NCBI RefSeq assembly: GCF_001598495.1
Contig: NZ_BCZB01000008.1
Location: forward strand, 1-64,000
From: Neokomagataea thailandica NBRC 106555
GTDB lineage: Bacteria; Pseudomonadota; Alphaproteobacteria; Acetobacterales; Acetobacteraceae
Direction: 5' to 3'
Length of the DNA: 64,000 bases
Below the pieces are notes generated by a model. It saw only the letters and a program-made list of their open reading frames with translations, searched no databases and was not told where the DNA came from. The translations under genes and the position numbers were made by a program. This document shows, piece after piece, positions 46,935-55,967 of this stretch (positions are counted from its first letter, which is position 1; the number at the start of each line of letters is the position of its first letter).

Positions 46935-47603
46935 ATGCGTATTCTGCATCACCTTCCACTGTCGCCGCAATGCCGGCTGGTTCGTCTCGCTCTCAGTGAG
47001 AAGCGTTTGCCATTTGACCTAGCTGTTGAGCGGGTATGGGAACAGCGCGAAGATTTTCTAACGTTGAACCCCGCAGGTGAAGTGCCTGTTCTGGTCGAGG
47101 AAAACGGACTTGCTGTTCCGGGGGGGCGCGTTATTTGCGAGTATCTGGATGAGGCGTATCCAGATACCCCATTAATGGGGCGGACGTTGGCGGAGCGCGT
47201 GGAAGTTCGCCGTCTGTTGGATTGGTTTGAAACACGCTTTGCGGCGGAAGTGACCCAGAATCTTTTGGGTGAGAAAGTCGATAAGCGTTTGCATGGCCGT
47301 GGGCATCCAGATGGGAATGCGCTGCGGGCAGGCTATGGAGGCTTACGTTTCCACCTCGATTATATCAGTTGGTTGGCAGAAACGCGTTCATGGTTGGCTG
47401 GGAAGTCTATCAGTATTGCTGATTTTGCTGCAGCGGCTCATTTGTCGTCCTTGGACTTCATCGGGGATATTACATGGTCTAAGGCGCCAGCCGCTAAAGA
47501 ATGGTATGCTCGGGTAAAGTCACGCCCGTGTTTCCGTGGGCTTCTGTCGGATCGTATGAGCGGTATTGTGCCGCCTGCGCATTATGCGAATTTGGATTTT
47601 TAA
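46935..47603 (+). CDS. fzlA: GST-fold protein, probable cell-division factor FzlA
   Basis: A 222-residue glutathione-S-transferase-like protein: thioredoxin-like half starting H-H-L-P-L-S-P-Q-C-R-L-V-R-L-A-L, then N-P-A-G-E-V-P-V-L and an all-helical C-terminal half. The ends W-Y-A-R-V-K-S-R-P and P-P-A-H-Y-A-N-L-D-F look like the alphaproteobacterial FzlA group, whose member in Caulobacter binds FtsZ and is needed for constriction. Position next to minC, divergent, supports a division role. The alternative is an ordinary detoxifying GST; I judge FzlA likelier. Weak ribosome binding site. Confidence 0.75.
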   Translation: MRILHHLPLSPQCRLVRLALSEKRLPFDLAVERVWEQREDFLTLNPAGEVPVLVEENGLAVPGGRVICEYLDEAYPDTPLMGRTLAERVEVRRLLDWFETRFAAEVTQNLLGEKVDKRLHGRGHPDGNALRAGYGGLRFHLDYISWLAETRSWLAGKSISIADFAAAAHLSSLDFIGDITWSKAPAAKEWYARVKSRPCFRGLLSDRMSGIVPPAHYANLDF

Positions 47604-47608
47604 GACCT

Positions 47609-48862
47609 TTGACTCAACATTCTTCTTCCCAATATGACGCCGTTATATTGGGCGCAGGTGCTGCGGGCCTGATGGCCGCAACGGTTGCTGCGCGTGGTGG
47701 TTCGCGTGTTTTGGTGCTGGATCATGGTGCAGAACCGGGGCGTAAAATTCTCATTTCGGGTGGTGGTCGGTGTAACTTCACCCATTTGGAAACGAAGCCA
47801 GAGTGCTTTTTGTCTAATAATAAGCATTTTGCACGTTCAGCATTGGCGCGGTTCACGGCTAAAGACTTTTTGGCCATGGTCGAGCGGCATCGTATTGCGT
47901 GGCATGAAAAGGCGCGTGGGCAGTTATTTTGCGATGGTTCAGCACGCCAAATCGTGGCGATGTTGATGCAAGAAGCAGAGGCTGCTCATGTCGAATTTGG
48001 CTTTGGCGTTAAAATTGACCAAGTGCAGCGTAATGACGCGGAGTTCCGGGTTCTGACGTCTGAAGGTGAGATTACGGCGCAGTCTGTTGTGCTGGCTACG
48101 GGGGGACTATCAATCCCGAAGCTGGGTGCCAGTGATCTCTCTTTACGTGTTGCGAAGAGTTTTGGTCTTTCATCAACCGCGACAGATCCTGCGCTTGTGC
48201 CGCTATGCATAGCGGAAAGCGATCCGGCATTGGCGGGTGTATCTGTGCCTGTTATCGCCTCGGCACAGAATGAGCGGACGGGACGCAAGGCGGTGCGCTT
48301 TGAAGACGGGTTAGTCTTCACTCACCGTGGTATCTCGGGGCCTGCAGTACTACAAATCTCATCGTATTGGGATCGTAATGCGCCGGTCATGTTTAACCTC
48401 GCGCCGGGCCGTGATCTGTTGGCTGACTTTCAGGCCTTAAAGGTTTCACGACCACGTGCAAAGCCGCCAGCACTTTTGGAGTTCCTGCCGACACGTTTGG
48501 CGCGCTCGATTGTGGACGGCTTCCCGCAAGAGATGATGCGTACCGAACTGGCCAATGTCCCAGATCGTGTTCTGAAGGCTTTGGCGGAGCGCGTAGGGCA
48601 GTGGAGTGTGATGCCTTCAGGGACTGAGGGGTATGCTAAGGCTGAGGTTATGCGAGGGGGTATTGATACGAAGCATTTATCCTCGCAGACGATGGAAGCA
48701 CGAAAAGTACCGGGCCTCTTCGTTATTGGTGAAGCAGTTGATGTGACGGGCTGGCTGGGTGGACATAACTTCCAGTGGGCATGGTCTAGTGGTGTTGCTG
48801 CTGGGCGTGGCATTGTGGCGCGCGCTCAAGCCAATGCGGCGGTGCCGGATATTATGCCATAA
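47609..48862 (+). CDS. BaiN/HI0933-like FAD-dependent oxidoreductase, TTG start
   Basis: A 417-residue flavoprotein. After M-T-Q-H-S-S-S comes the FAD-binding V-I-L-G-A-G-A-A-G-L-M-A, then R-K-I-L-I-S-G-G-G-R-C-N-F-T (family signature), and near the end F-V-I-G-E-A-V-D-V-T-G-W-L-G-G-H-N-F-Q-W-A. The upstream part of the open frame lies in fzlA and is not coding. TTG at 47609, five bases after the fzlA stop, is the only start that keeps the dinucleotide-binding strand intact. Substrate unknown. Confidence 0.88.
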   Translation: MTQHSSSQYDAVILGAGAAGLMAATVAARGGSRVLVLDHGAEPGRKILISGGGRCNFTHLETKPECFLSNNKHFARSALARFTAKDFLAMVERHRIAWHEKARGQLFCDGSARQIVAMLMQEAEAAHVEFGFGVKIDQVQRNDAEFRVLTSEGEITAQSVVLATGGLSIPKLGASDLSLRVAKSFGLSSTATDPALVPLCIAESDPALAGVSVPVIASAQNERTGRKAVRFEDGLVFTHRGISGPAVLQISSYWDRNAPVMFNLAPGRDLLADFQALKVSRPRAKPPALLEFLPTRLARSIVDGFPQEMMRTELANVPDRVLKALAERVGQWSVMPSGTEGYAKAEVMRGGIDTKHLSSQTMEARKVPGLFVIGEAVDVTGWLGGHNFQWAWSSGVAAGRGIVARAQANAAVPDIMP

Positions 48863-48909
48863 GATTTCATTGGTGCGCTTTGTTGTGTCTGAATCATGCG
48901 GAGGTCGTT

Positions 48910-49146
48910 GTGTTTCGTATCGTACAACAGAGCGCGCTTGTGGTTTTGGGGTGTGCGTCTTGCTTGTTATTGGCGGCATGTGAAGGAGGTGGGGTGTCCG
49001 GTCCAGGGGGGCCTATGGCTGTCAATGGGGCAGGGTGCCAAGCGGGCATTTATACTTGCAAGCCTCCGATGAAGGTGCCGTTTGCTGTGCCGTGTTCGTG
49101 TGAGCAGGCTAGTGGGTGGAGCGGTGGAAGTGCCGGGCAGCGGTAA
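48910..49146 (+). CDS. Small cysteine-containing lipoprotein, GTG start
   Basis: A 78-residue protein not recognised. GTG 48910 is preceded by GGAGG at ideal spacing. The signal peptide (S-A-L-V-V-L-G-C-A-S-C-L-L-L) ends in lipobox L-A-A-C; the residue after the lipidated Cys is Glu, not Asp. The mature part is Gly-rich with four further Cys (G-A-G-C, Y-T-C, and P-C-S-C), possibly two disulfides. It follows the flavoprotein by 47 bases. Confidence 0.7.
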   Translation: MFRIVQQSALVVLGCASCLLLAACEGGGVSGPGGPMAVNGAGCQAGIYTCKPPMKVPFAVPCSCEQASGWSGGSAGQR

Positions 49147-49229
49147 GGGGGCTGTCGGGTTGTTTTCTTTATGTTCTTCTCTAGGGTGGTGGGTCGGAAG
49201 CGGCTTATTATAACGTTAGAGTAGTCAGT

Positions 49230-50414
49230 ATGATTTCCATGCTCCCATGGATTGTTGCGTTTATTTCTTTGGTAATTGCTGTTTTGGCGTTGACGAAAAA
49301 CGGACGGCAGCAAGATTTTACGCTGTTTTTTGATCGTGAAGCAGATGAGCGGGCACGTGATGCGGAGTATCAGCGCCAGCATCTTGTGGATATTGAGCGG
49401 GCGCTTTCTGGGCGCTTAGATGCGCTGCGTTTAGAAACAACAGAGCGTTTGGCCGCAGTAACGCAGCGTGTGGGGCAAGATCAGGCAGATAATCGCTTGC
49501 TATTGTCAGAAGCGCTGCGGAATATGTCCGATGGGCAAGCCCGGCAAATCGAGCGTATTCGTCTTGCGGTGAATGAGCAATTGCATGGTGCTGTTGAAAA
49601 GCAAATGCAAACAAGCTTTCAGCGTGTGGTTGAGCAGTTTGGCTTAATGCAAAAAGCTTTGGGTGAAGTGTCGAGTGTGACCGCGCAGATCGGAGACCTA
49701 AAGCGCTTATTCTCTAATGTAAAATCCCGAGGAGGCTGGGGCGAGGCGCAGTGTCGTGCTTTGTTGGATGATGTTCTGCCGGAAGGCAGTTATGAGACGA
49801 ATTTCCGCGTAGGGGAGGGGCTGGAAAGTGTTGAATTTGCAGTCCGTATGCCTGTGCGGAGTGAAGCGCCACCTTATTTGCCGATTGATAGTAAGTTTCC
49901 AACGGAGGCGTATGAGCGTTTGTTAAACGCAGCAGAAGCCTCTGATGTGATGGGGGAGAAGGCCGCCCGCCGTGAGTTGGAAGTCGTGATTAAGGCAGAA
50001 GCGCGGAAGATTGCTTCTAAGTATATTCGTCCACCCGTTACGGTGGAATTCGCGGTTTTATATGTGCCTACGGATGGGCTTTACACTGAAATTTCTCGGA
50101 TGCCGGGTGTTATTGATGAGATAGGACGCCTGCACCGTGTGCTGATCATGGGGCCTTCTTTGTTACCGGCTATGTTGCGTACGGTGCATCTAGGTTATGT
50201 TACTTTGGCCCTTGAGGAGCGGACTGAAACCATAGCTTCTCTTTTGGGCACGACGCGACAAGAAATGTTGCGTATGGATGAAGTGTTGGAAAAGTTGCAG
50301 CGTAATGCTGGAACGATGGGCAGTACGATTGAAGAAGCCCGGCGTCGCACACGGGTTCTGGGGCGTAAATTGCGTGCGCTTGACGGAACTGAGATGAGTG
50401 ATGCTGAAGGTTAA
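49230..50414 (+). CDS. rmuC: RmuC-family DNA recombination protein
   Basis: A 394-residue protein: an N-terminal membrane helix (I-V-A-F-I-S-L-V-I-A-V-L-A-L), a long coiled coil (about residues 30-150) and the RmuC nuclease-like domain with G-G-W-G-E-A-Q, P-I-D-S-K-F-P, and F-A-V-L-Y-V-P-T-D. RmuC limits inversion at short inverted repeats in E. coli; the exact activity is not settled. ATG 49230; no strong Shine-Dalgarno. Confidence 0.92.
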   Translation: MISMLPWIVAFISLVIAVLALTKNGRQQDFTLFFDREADERARDAEYQRQHLVDIERALSGRLDALRLETTERLAAVTQRVGQDQADNRLLLSEALRNMSDGQARQIERIRLAVNEQLHGAVEKQMQTSFQRVVEQFGLMQKALGEVSSVTAQIGDLKRLFSNVKSRGGWGEAQCRALLDDVLPEGSYETNFRVGEGLESVEFAVRMPVRSEAPPYLPIDSKFPTEAYERLLNAAEASDVMGEKAARRELEVVIKAEARKIASKYIRPPVTVEFAVLYVPTDGLYTEISRMPGVIDEIGRLHRVLIMGPSLLPAMLRTVHLGYVTLALEERTETIASLLGTTRQEMLRMDEVLEKLQRNAGTMGSTIEEARRRTRVLGRKLRALDGTEMSDAEG

Positions 50415-50468
50415 CCCCGTTTTTAATGGGAACTTCAAGCGTTACGGCTCATGTGGGGAGGTATGATG

Positions 50469-51191
50469 ATGTCTGCTGAAAGTCATGAGGCGGTACTCCG
50501 CCAATCCGAACCTGCGATCCGGCTGCTGCTGATCGAGGACGATGATAGCATCGCGGCGGAAGTTGTCGCGGAATTGGAGGCGCGTGGTTACGGCGTAACG
50601 CGTGCGAGCACTGGGTTAGAGGGCGTGGATGAAGCGATCTCTCGCCGTTATGATCTGATGGTAGTGGATCGTATGCTGCCAGAGCTGGACGGTTTGAGCG
50701 TGATTGAGCGCCTACGCCGTGAGCAGATTATGACGCCTGTCTTGGTTCTGTCCGCGCTGTCTGCTGTAGATGACCGTGTCAATGGCTTGAAGGCGGGTGG
50801 TGATGATTACCTGACGAAGCCTTTCGCCATGGAAGAGTTGGCCGCACGCCTTGAAGCACTGCTGCGCCGTCCGACGGATAGCCGTGAAACGGTTTTGCGG
50901 GTTGGCCCGATTGAGATGGACCTGATTGAACGCAAGGTCTTTCGTGAAGGGCGTGAAGTGGACCTGCTGCCGCGAGAGTTCCGTTTGTTGGAATATATGA
51001 TGCGCCGCCCCGGAGCTGTTTTGACGCGGACCATGCTCTTGGAAGATGTGTGGAACTATCGCTTTGTACCGCAGACCAATCTGGTGGATGTGCATATCGG
51101 TAAGCTGCGTCGCAAGATTGATGTGCCGGGTGAGGCGCCGTTGATTCAAAGTATCCGTGGCGCTGGGTTCAGTTTGCGTGTTCCAAACTGA
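50469..51191 (+). CDS. OmpR/PhoB-family response regulator
   Basis: A 240-residue transcription factor. Receiver domain: acidic pair E-D-D-D-S, phosphoacceptor Asp in V-V-D-R-M-L-P-E, and Lys in Y-L-T-K-P-F. The C-terminal winged helix has L-L-P-R-E-F-R-L-L-E-Y-M and the recognition region V-D-V-H-I-G-K-L-R-R-K. Among in-frame ATGs at 50451, 50463, 50466 and 50469 I chose 50469 because GGGGAGG is seven bases upstream. It overlaps the histidine kinase gene and precedes an RND pump operon that it may control. Confidence 0.93.
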   Translation: MSAESHEAVLRQSEPAIRLLLIEDDDSIAAEVVAELEARGYGVTRASTGLEGVDEAISRRYDLMVVDRMLPELDGLSVIERLRREQIMTPVLVLSALSAVDDRVNGLKAGGDDYLTKPFAMEELAARLEALLRRPTDSRETVLRVGPIEMDLIERKVFREGREVDLLPREFRLLEYMMRRPGAVLTRTMLLEDVWNYRFVPQTNLVDVHIGKLRRKIDVPGEAPLIQSIRGAGFSLRVPN

Positions 51192-52599
51192 TATTTTTCG
51201 GACGGCGACGTTCCGGCTGACGCTGGCCTTTGTCGTCGCCATTATCGCGGGCGTTTTGCTCCAGTTTATGCTCGTTTACGGGCAAATGACGAATTATGAG
51301 CGCGCCCGCTCTACAGATTTTTTAAAGCGTGAAGCGGCTCTTCTGGTGCAAGAAACACCAGAAGAGCTAGAAGATGCTGTTCGTGACCGTACGAAGACGG
51401 ATCTTCGCGTTATTTTGAACGGTGCTGCGCTGTTTGATCTGATGCATCAGCCTATTGTGGGTGATATTCATACATGGCCGGAGGGCTTGGAGGTTTCACC
51501 TGAAGCGCAGCGTCTCTGGGTTGTGCCACGTAAGGATCGTCCGTTTGAGATGCGCTTTATGGCGGTGCGTGTGCCAGATCGGGACGGACATTCGGATGGG
51601 CGTGTTCTAGTATTAGCCCGCTCAATGCATATGGCGGATGAGCTACGCTATATCACCAAGCGATCGGCGCTTATGTCGGTTATCCCGATTGTTTTATTTG
51701 CATTATTGGCGGGTATTTTCTTGAGCCATCGTGCTTTGGCGCGTGTGAAGGAAATGCGCGAAGCGATTGTGCGGATTATGGGCGGGGATTTGCAAGAGCG
51801 CCTTCCGGTAGGGCGGGAGCGGGATGATATTGAGCGTCTCGCCAGTGCTGTAAACCGGATGTTGGATCGTTTGGAGCACCTTCTGGATGAGATCCGAGAT
51901 GTCGGGAATGACATTGCACATGATTTGCGGACGCCTTTAGCCCGCGTTAGGGCGTCCTTAGAGCGCGTGACAGGATCGGAGGATGTGGAGCATTTAAATG
52001 CGGTGATTCAGCGTGCAACGCAGGATCTCGATCAATGTTTTTCGATTATTACCGCTCTTTTGCGTATCGGGGAGCTTGAGAATGGCCGGCGGCGCGCGGG
52101 CTTTGCGATGACGGACTTAACGGAGGTCGTTGCAGGTATTGTGGACTTATATGAGCCCATTGCGGAGACACAGGGCATTGCGTTGCATCAGGACGGCCTG
52201 ACATCAAAAGCTCTTCTCTATGGGGACGCGGACCTTTTGAGTGAGGTTTTGGCAAATTTGGTGGATAATGCCATTAAATTCACCCCAGAAGGCGGCGAGG
52301 TTGGGCTGCGCGTTGAGCGACAAGCGGATCATAAAATATCGGTACAAGTTTTTGATACGGGTATTGGTATTCCTGAGCAGGAACGCGGCGCAGTCTTGGG
52401 GCGCTTTTACCGTTCTGACAAGAGCCGGCATATTCCGGGGAGCGGTCTGGGGTTAAGTCTTGTTTCCGCTATTTTGGATCTTCACGGTGCGACTCTGACA
52501 ATTGAGGCTTATCAGGAAGGTCATCATTATCCGGGGTCCGTCTTTACTCTGGTCTTTGAGGCTGCTGCTGCGGAGAATGGCATGGAGAATGGCACATAA
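51178..52599 (+). CDS. Sensor histidine kinase
   Basis: A 473-residue membrane kinase: transmembrane helix 1 (F-V-V-A-I-I-A-G-V-L-L-Q-F), a periplasmic sensor of about 130 residues, transmembrane helix 2 (V-I-P-I-V-L-F-A-L-L-A-G-I-F-L), a HAMP linker, H-box I-A-H-D-L-R-T-P-L, N-box L-V-D-N-A-I-K-F-T-P-E-G, and D-T-G-I-G-I-P with S-G-L-G-L-S-L. Start GTG 51178 overlaps the regulator gene by 14 bases; GTG 51157 is an alternative. The pair is a complete two-component system. Confidence 0.93.
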   Translation: MFQTDIFRTATFRLTLAFVVAIIAGVLLQFMLVYGQMTNYERARSTDFLKREAALLVQETPEELEDAVRDRTKTDLRVILNGAALFDLMHQPIVGDIHTWPEGLEVSPEAQRLWVVPRKDRPFEMRFMAVRVPDRDGHSDGRVLVLARSMHMADELRYITKRSALMSVIPIVLFALLAGIFLSHRALARVKEMREAIVRIMGGDLQERLPVGRERDDIERLASAVNRMLDRLEHLLDEIRDVGNDIAHDLRTPLARVRASLERVTGSEDVEHLNAVIQRATQDLDQCFSIITALLRIGELENGRRRAGFAMTDLTEVVAGIVDLYEPIAETQGIALHQDGLTSKALLYGDADLLSEVLANLVDNAIKFTPEGGEVGLRVERQADHKISVQVFDTGIGIPEQERGAVLGRFYRSDKSRHIPGSGLGLSLVSAILDLHGATLTIEAYQEGHHYPGSVFTLVFEAAAAENGMENGT

Positions 52600-52655
52600 G
52601 TGACGTGATATTTTCGTGAAATTAGGGGTTTGGCAAAGAACTAAATTCAATTTTG

Positions 52656-52684
52656 CTTGTCGCATCGTGTTCTTACGATATGTC
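52656..52684 (+). promoter_or_regulatory. Candidate promoter of the RND efflux operon
   Basis: CTTGTC (52656-52661), 17-bp spacer, TATGTC (52679-52684): a partial match to the alphaproteobacterial consensus, starting a transcript just ahead of the leader ORF. Confidence 0.3.
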
Positions 52685-52710
52685 TGAGGGGCTTGTGTAA
52701 GGAGAGCCCG

Positions 52711-52803
52711 TTGAGACGGATCATGAATGACGAGATGTTCGCCTTAGGCCAATCTAAAGGGATCTGCTCCCAGTTTGGTCTATGGAAGGTTAAAGCCGTA
52801 TGA
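52711..52803 (+). CDS. Short leader ORF (30 codons), translationally coupled to the RND permease
   Basis: TTG at 52711 with strong AAGGAGAG (52699-52706) five bases upstream opens a 30-residue frame (M-R-R-I-M-N-D-E-M-F-A-L-G, ending L-W-K-V-K-A-V). Its TGA (52801-52803) overlaps the permease ATG (52800-52802) in an ATGA junction. This looks like a leader peptide that could couple pump translation to ribosome behaviour, or a small regulatory protein. No homologue is known to me. Confidence 0.5.
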   Translation: MRRIMNDEMFALGQSKGICSQFGLWKVKAV

Positions 52804-55800
52804 ACGCGATTGTTGTTACCGCGCTAAAGCGGCCCTATACCTTTGTCGTCTTGTCGATCATGATTTTGATCTTCGGCGTCAAGGCTATTATTGCAACGCC
52901 GACAGACGTTTTCCCTTCGATTAAAATCCCAATTGTTGCTATTGTATGGGCGTATACGGGTTTGATGCCCGAAGATATGTCCGGCCGTATGGTCTATTAT
53001 TATGAGCGTTCGCTCACGGCGACCGTGAGTAACATTGAGCATATTGAAAGCTCCTCATATTACGGTCGTGGTATTGTTCGTGTCTTTTTCCAGCCGGGAA
53101 CAGATACAGCCGTTGCGCAGACGCAAATTACTTCCGTTTCGCAGACGGTTATTAAGCAAATGCCGACAGGTGCAACGCCCCCGCTTATTCTGGCGTTGGA
53201 TGCCTCTTCAGTCCCGGTTTTGACGCTACAAGTGAATAATCCGAGCATGTCAGGCTCGGAAATTTACAACATGGCGTCCAACTTGATCCGGCCTGAACTT
53301 GTGTCTGTACCCGGTGCCGCCATTCCAAACCCGTATGGTGGTTTGGCGCCAGATATCATGGTCGATATTGATCCGGTAAAGCTGTTGGCTCACCGTTTAT
53401 CGCCTGAAGATGTGGCGAATGCGCTGAACCGTCAAAACATCGTCTTACCTGCTGGTGACCAGAAGGTCGGCGGTTTTGACTGGATGGTGAAAACCAACTC
53501 AGCGCCGATTGATCTGTCCAGCTTTAACCGTATGCCGATTAAGCAGGTCGGGAATTCGGTGATCTATTTGCGTGATGTGGCGTGGGTGCACCGGGGTGGA
53601 CCGCCACAGATTAATGCAGTGCTGGTGAAGGGGCATCAGTCGGTTTTGATCGTCATTCTCAAAAGTGGTGATGCGTCGACCCTGTCTGTCGTAAGTGGTG
53701 TGAAAAAGCTTTTGCCACAGGTTCTGTCTACCCTACCCGCAGGGACGAGCATGAACATTTTGACGGATGCTTCCGGCTTCGTGAAGGATTCCGTTTTTGA
53801 CGTTCTGCGTGAGATGGTTACGGCTGCTATCTTAACCAGCTTGACGGTGCTTCTGTTCTTGGGGTCATGGCGCTCCACGGTGATTGTGGCCACGTCAATT
53901 CCCTTGGCCATGTTATGCTCGATTATTGGGTTGAGCATCGCGGGGCAGTCGATCAATGTGATGACGCTGGGTGGTTTGGCTTTGGCTGTCGGTATCCTTG
54001 TGGATGATGCGACGGTGATGATCGAAAACATCGACGCGCATTTGGATACCGGAAAAGAGCTGGAAGACGCGATTATTGACGCGGCTAATCAGATTGTCAT
54101 TCCAACCTTCGTTTCGACGACTTGTATTTGTATCGTGTGGTTGCCGTTGTTTGAGCTGACCGGCATTTCTGGCTGGCTGTTCATGCCGATGGCTGAAGCG
54201 ATCATCTTTGCGATGATAGCCTCGTTTATTTTGTCACGAACTCTTGTGCCAACGATGGCGAATTGGCTTTTGCCTGCACAAGTAGCTGCTCATCGTGATC
54301 CTGAGCATGCGCACCGTAAGCCGGGTTTTTTTGGACGTTTCCAGCGTGGATTTGAACGACGCTTCATGGCGTTCCGAGAGGCGTATCAAGGGCTTTTGGC
54401 TGGCTTGATCCAAATTCGTGGTCGTTTTGTCGCGCTGTTTCTTTTTGCGGCCTTGGCGTCGCTTGGTCTGCTCTTCTTTGTTGGGCAGGATTTCTTCCCA
54501 GAAATTAAGTCTGGAACGATTCAGATGCATATGCGTGCCCCGATTGGTACGCGTATTGAAGAAACCGGCAAAATCGCAGGCTTGGTTGAGCAGCGTATGC
54601 ACCGTCTCTTGCCAGGGCAGATTGTTAACGTTGTGAATAATTGTGGTTTGCCCTTTAGTCAGTTGAACCAAGCGATGGTACCATCCCCAACAACCGGGGC
54701 GCAGGATTGTGATATCACACTGCAATTGCGGAATGATGAAAGTCCGATTTCCGAATATAGGCAGACCTTGCGTCGTGGTTTGAGTGATGCGTTCCCGGGA
54801 ACGATCTTTACGTTCCAACCGGGTGATTTGACGGCGAAGATCCTGAACTTCGGGTTGCCATCACCGATTGATGTGCAGATTGTCGGGCGTGATTTGCAAA
54901 AAAACTTCACGTTCGCAACGCAGGTGGCGCAGAAGTTAAGGCATGTTCCGGGTATTACGGATGTGTCGGTTCAAGAGCCAATGACGCAGCCGACGCTCTT
55001 GGTTAATAACCGCCGTAGTTTTGCTTTGGGGACAGGGATTACGCAGCGCGATGTTGCGCTGAATGCCTTGGTCACGCTCTCGGGCAGTGCGCAGGTTGGG
55101 CAGACATACTATCTGAACTCACAGGGTACGTCACAGCTCATTGATGTCCAAACACCTGCGAATTATCTGCAGACCTTGAATGAACTGGAGATTGTGCCGA
55201 TTGATAAAGGGGATGGTAATCCATTGAACCAAACCCCGCAGCTTTTGGGGGCTTTGTCGGATATTGTACAATCGGGCACGCCTGCTGAAGTTGCGCATTA
55301 TAACATCATGCCGGTGGTTGATATTTATGCAGCGCCTGAAGGTGTGGATTTGGGTAGTCTGTCACGCGGGGTTGATCGTGTTGTGGCAGAAGAGCGTAAG
55401 TATTTGCCGCATGGAGCGACCATGGTTGTACGTGGCCAAGCGGTGACAATGAATGATGCGTATGTGCAGTTGCTGACAGGTTTGGCGCTCTCTATTGCAT
55501 TGGTTTATCTGATTATTGTTGTAAACTTTCAGTCATGGCTTGACCCGTTTGTTATTATCACGGCCTTGCCGGGGGCGTTGGGGGGAATTGCTTGGTCGCT
55601 CTTCTTAACGCATACGGCAATGTCCGTTCCGGCTTTGACGGGTGCGATTATGTGCATGGGGACCGCGACGGCGAACGCCATCTTGGTCGTGTCCTTTGCG
55701 CGTGAGCAGTTGGATAAGCATGGTGATCCGCTTAAGGCAGCTTTGGAAGCTGGGTATGAGCGTATTCGCCCTGTGATGATGACGGCTCTTGCTATGATGA

Positions 55801-55967
55801 TCGGGATGATCCCGATGTCGATTAGTAACTCTGATAATGCTCCGTTGGGTAAAGCCGTGATTGGTGGTCTGTTGGTCGCGACTATCGCCACCTTGCTGTT
55901 TGTCCCCTGTGTTTTTGCTCTACTACATTACAAACGGCCGACCGCGCCGGAAGGAGATCACGCGTGA
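52800..55967 (+). CDS. RND efflux permease
   Basis: A 1055-residue inner-membrane proton antiporter of the HAE/AcrB type. N-terminal helix 1, a large periplasmic loop, then T-L-G-G-L-A-L-A-V-G-I-L-V-D-D-A-T-V in helix 4, keeping the two proton-relay Asp residues; the second half repeats the layout after about residue 530. It pumps drugs, metals or solvents outward. Upstream GGAAGG supports the ATG, and the leader ORF is coupled by ATGA. Followed by adaptor and outer-membrane genes, giving a complete tripartite pump. Confidence 0.94.
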   Translation: MNAIVVTALKRPYTFVVLSIMILIFGVKAIIATPTDVFPSIKIPIVAIVWAYTGLMPEDMSGRMVYYYERSLTATVSNIEHIESSSYYGRGIVRVFFQPGTDTAVAQTQITSVSQTVIKQMPTGATPPLILALDASSVPVLTLQVNNPSMSGSEIYNMASNLIRPELVSVPGAAIPNPYGGLAPDIMVDIDPVKLLAHRLSPEDVANALNRQNIVLPAGDQKVGGFDWMVKTNSAPIDLSSFNRMPIKQVGNSVIYLRDVAWVHRGGPPQINAVLVKGHQSVLIVILKSGDASTLSVVSGVKKLLPQVLSTLPAGTSMNILTDASGFVKDSVFDVLREMVTAAILTSLTVLLFLGSWRSTVIVATSIPLAMLCSIIGLSIAGQSINVMTLGGLALAVGILVDDATVMIENIDAHLDTGKELEDAIIDAANQIVIPTFVSTTCICIVWLPLFELTGISGWLFMPMAEAIIFAMIASFILSRTLVPTMANWLLPAQVAAHRDPEHAHRKPGFFGRFQRGFERRFMAFREAYQGLLAGLIQIRGRFVALFLFAALASLGLLFFVGQDFFPEIKSGTIQMHMRAPIGTRIEETGKIAGLVEQRMHRLLPGQIVNVVNNCGLPFSQLNQAMVPSPTTGAQDCDITLQLRNDESPISEYRQTLRRGLSDAFPGTIFTFQPGDLTAKILNFGLPSPIDVQIVGRDLQKNFTFATQVAQKLRHVPGITDVSVQEPMTQPTLLVNNRRSFALGTGITQRDVALNALVTLSGSAQVGQTYYLNSQGTSQLIDVQTPANYLQTLNELEIVPIDKGDGNPLNQTPQLLGALSDIVQSGTPAEVAHYNIMPVVDIYAAPEGVDLGSLSRGVDRVVAEERKYLPHGATMVVRGQAVTMNDAYVQLLTGLALSIALVYLIIVVNFQSWLDPFVIITALPGALGGIAWSLFLTHTAMSVPALTGAIMCMGTATANAILVVSFAREQLDKHGDPLKAALEAGYERIRPVMMTALAMMIGMIPMSISNSDNAPLGKAVIGGLLVATIATLLFVPCVFALLHYKRPTAPEGDHA

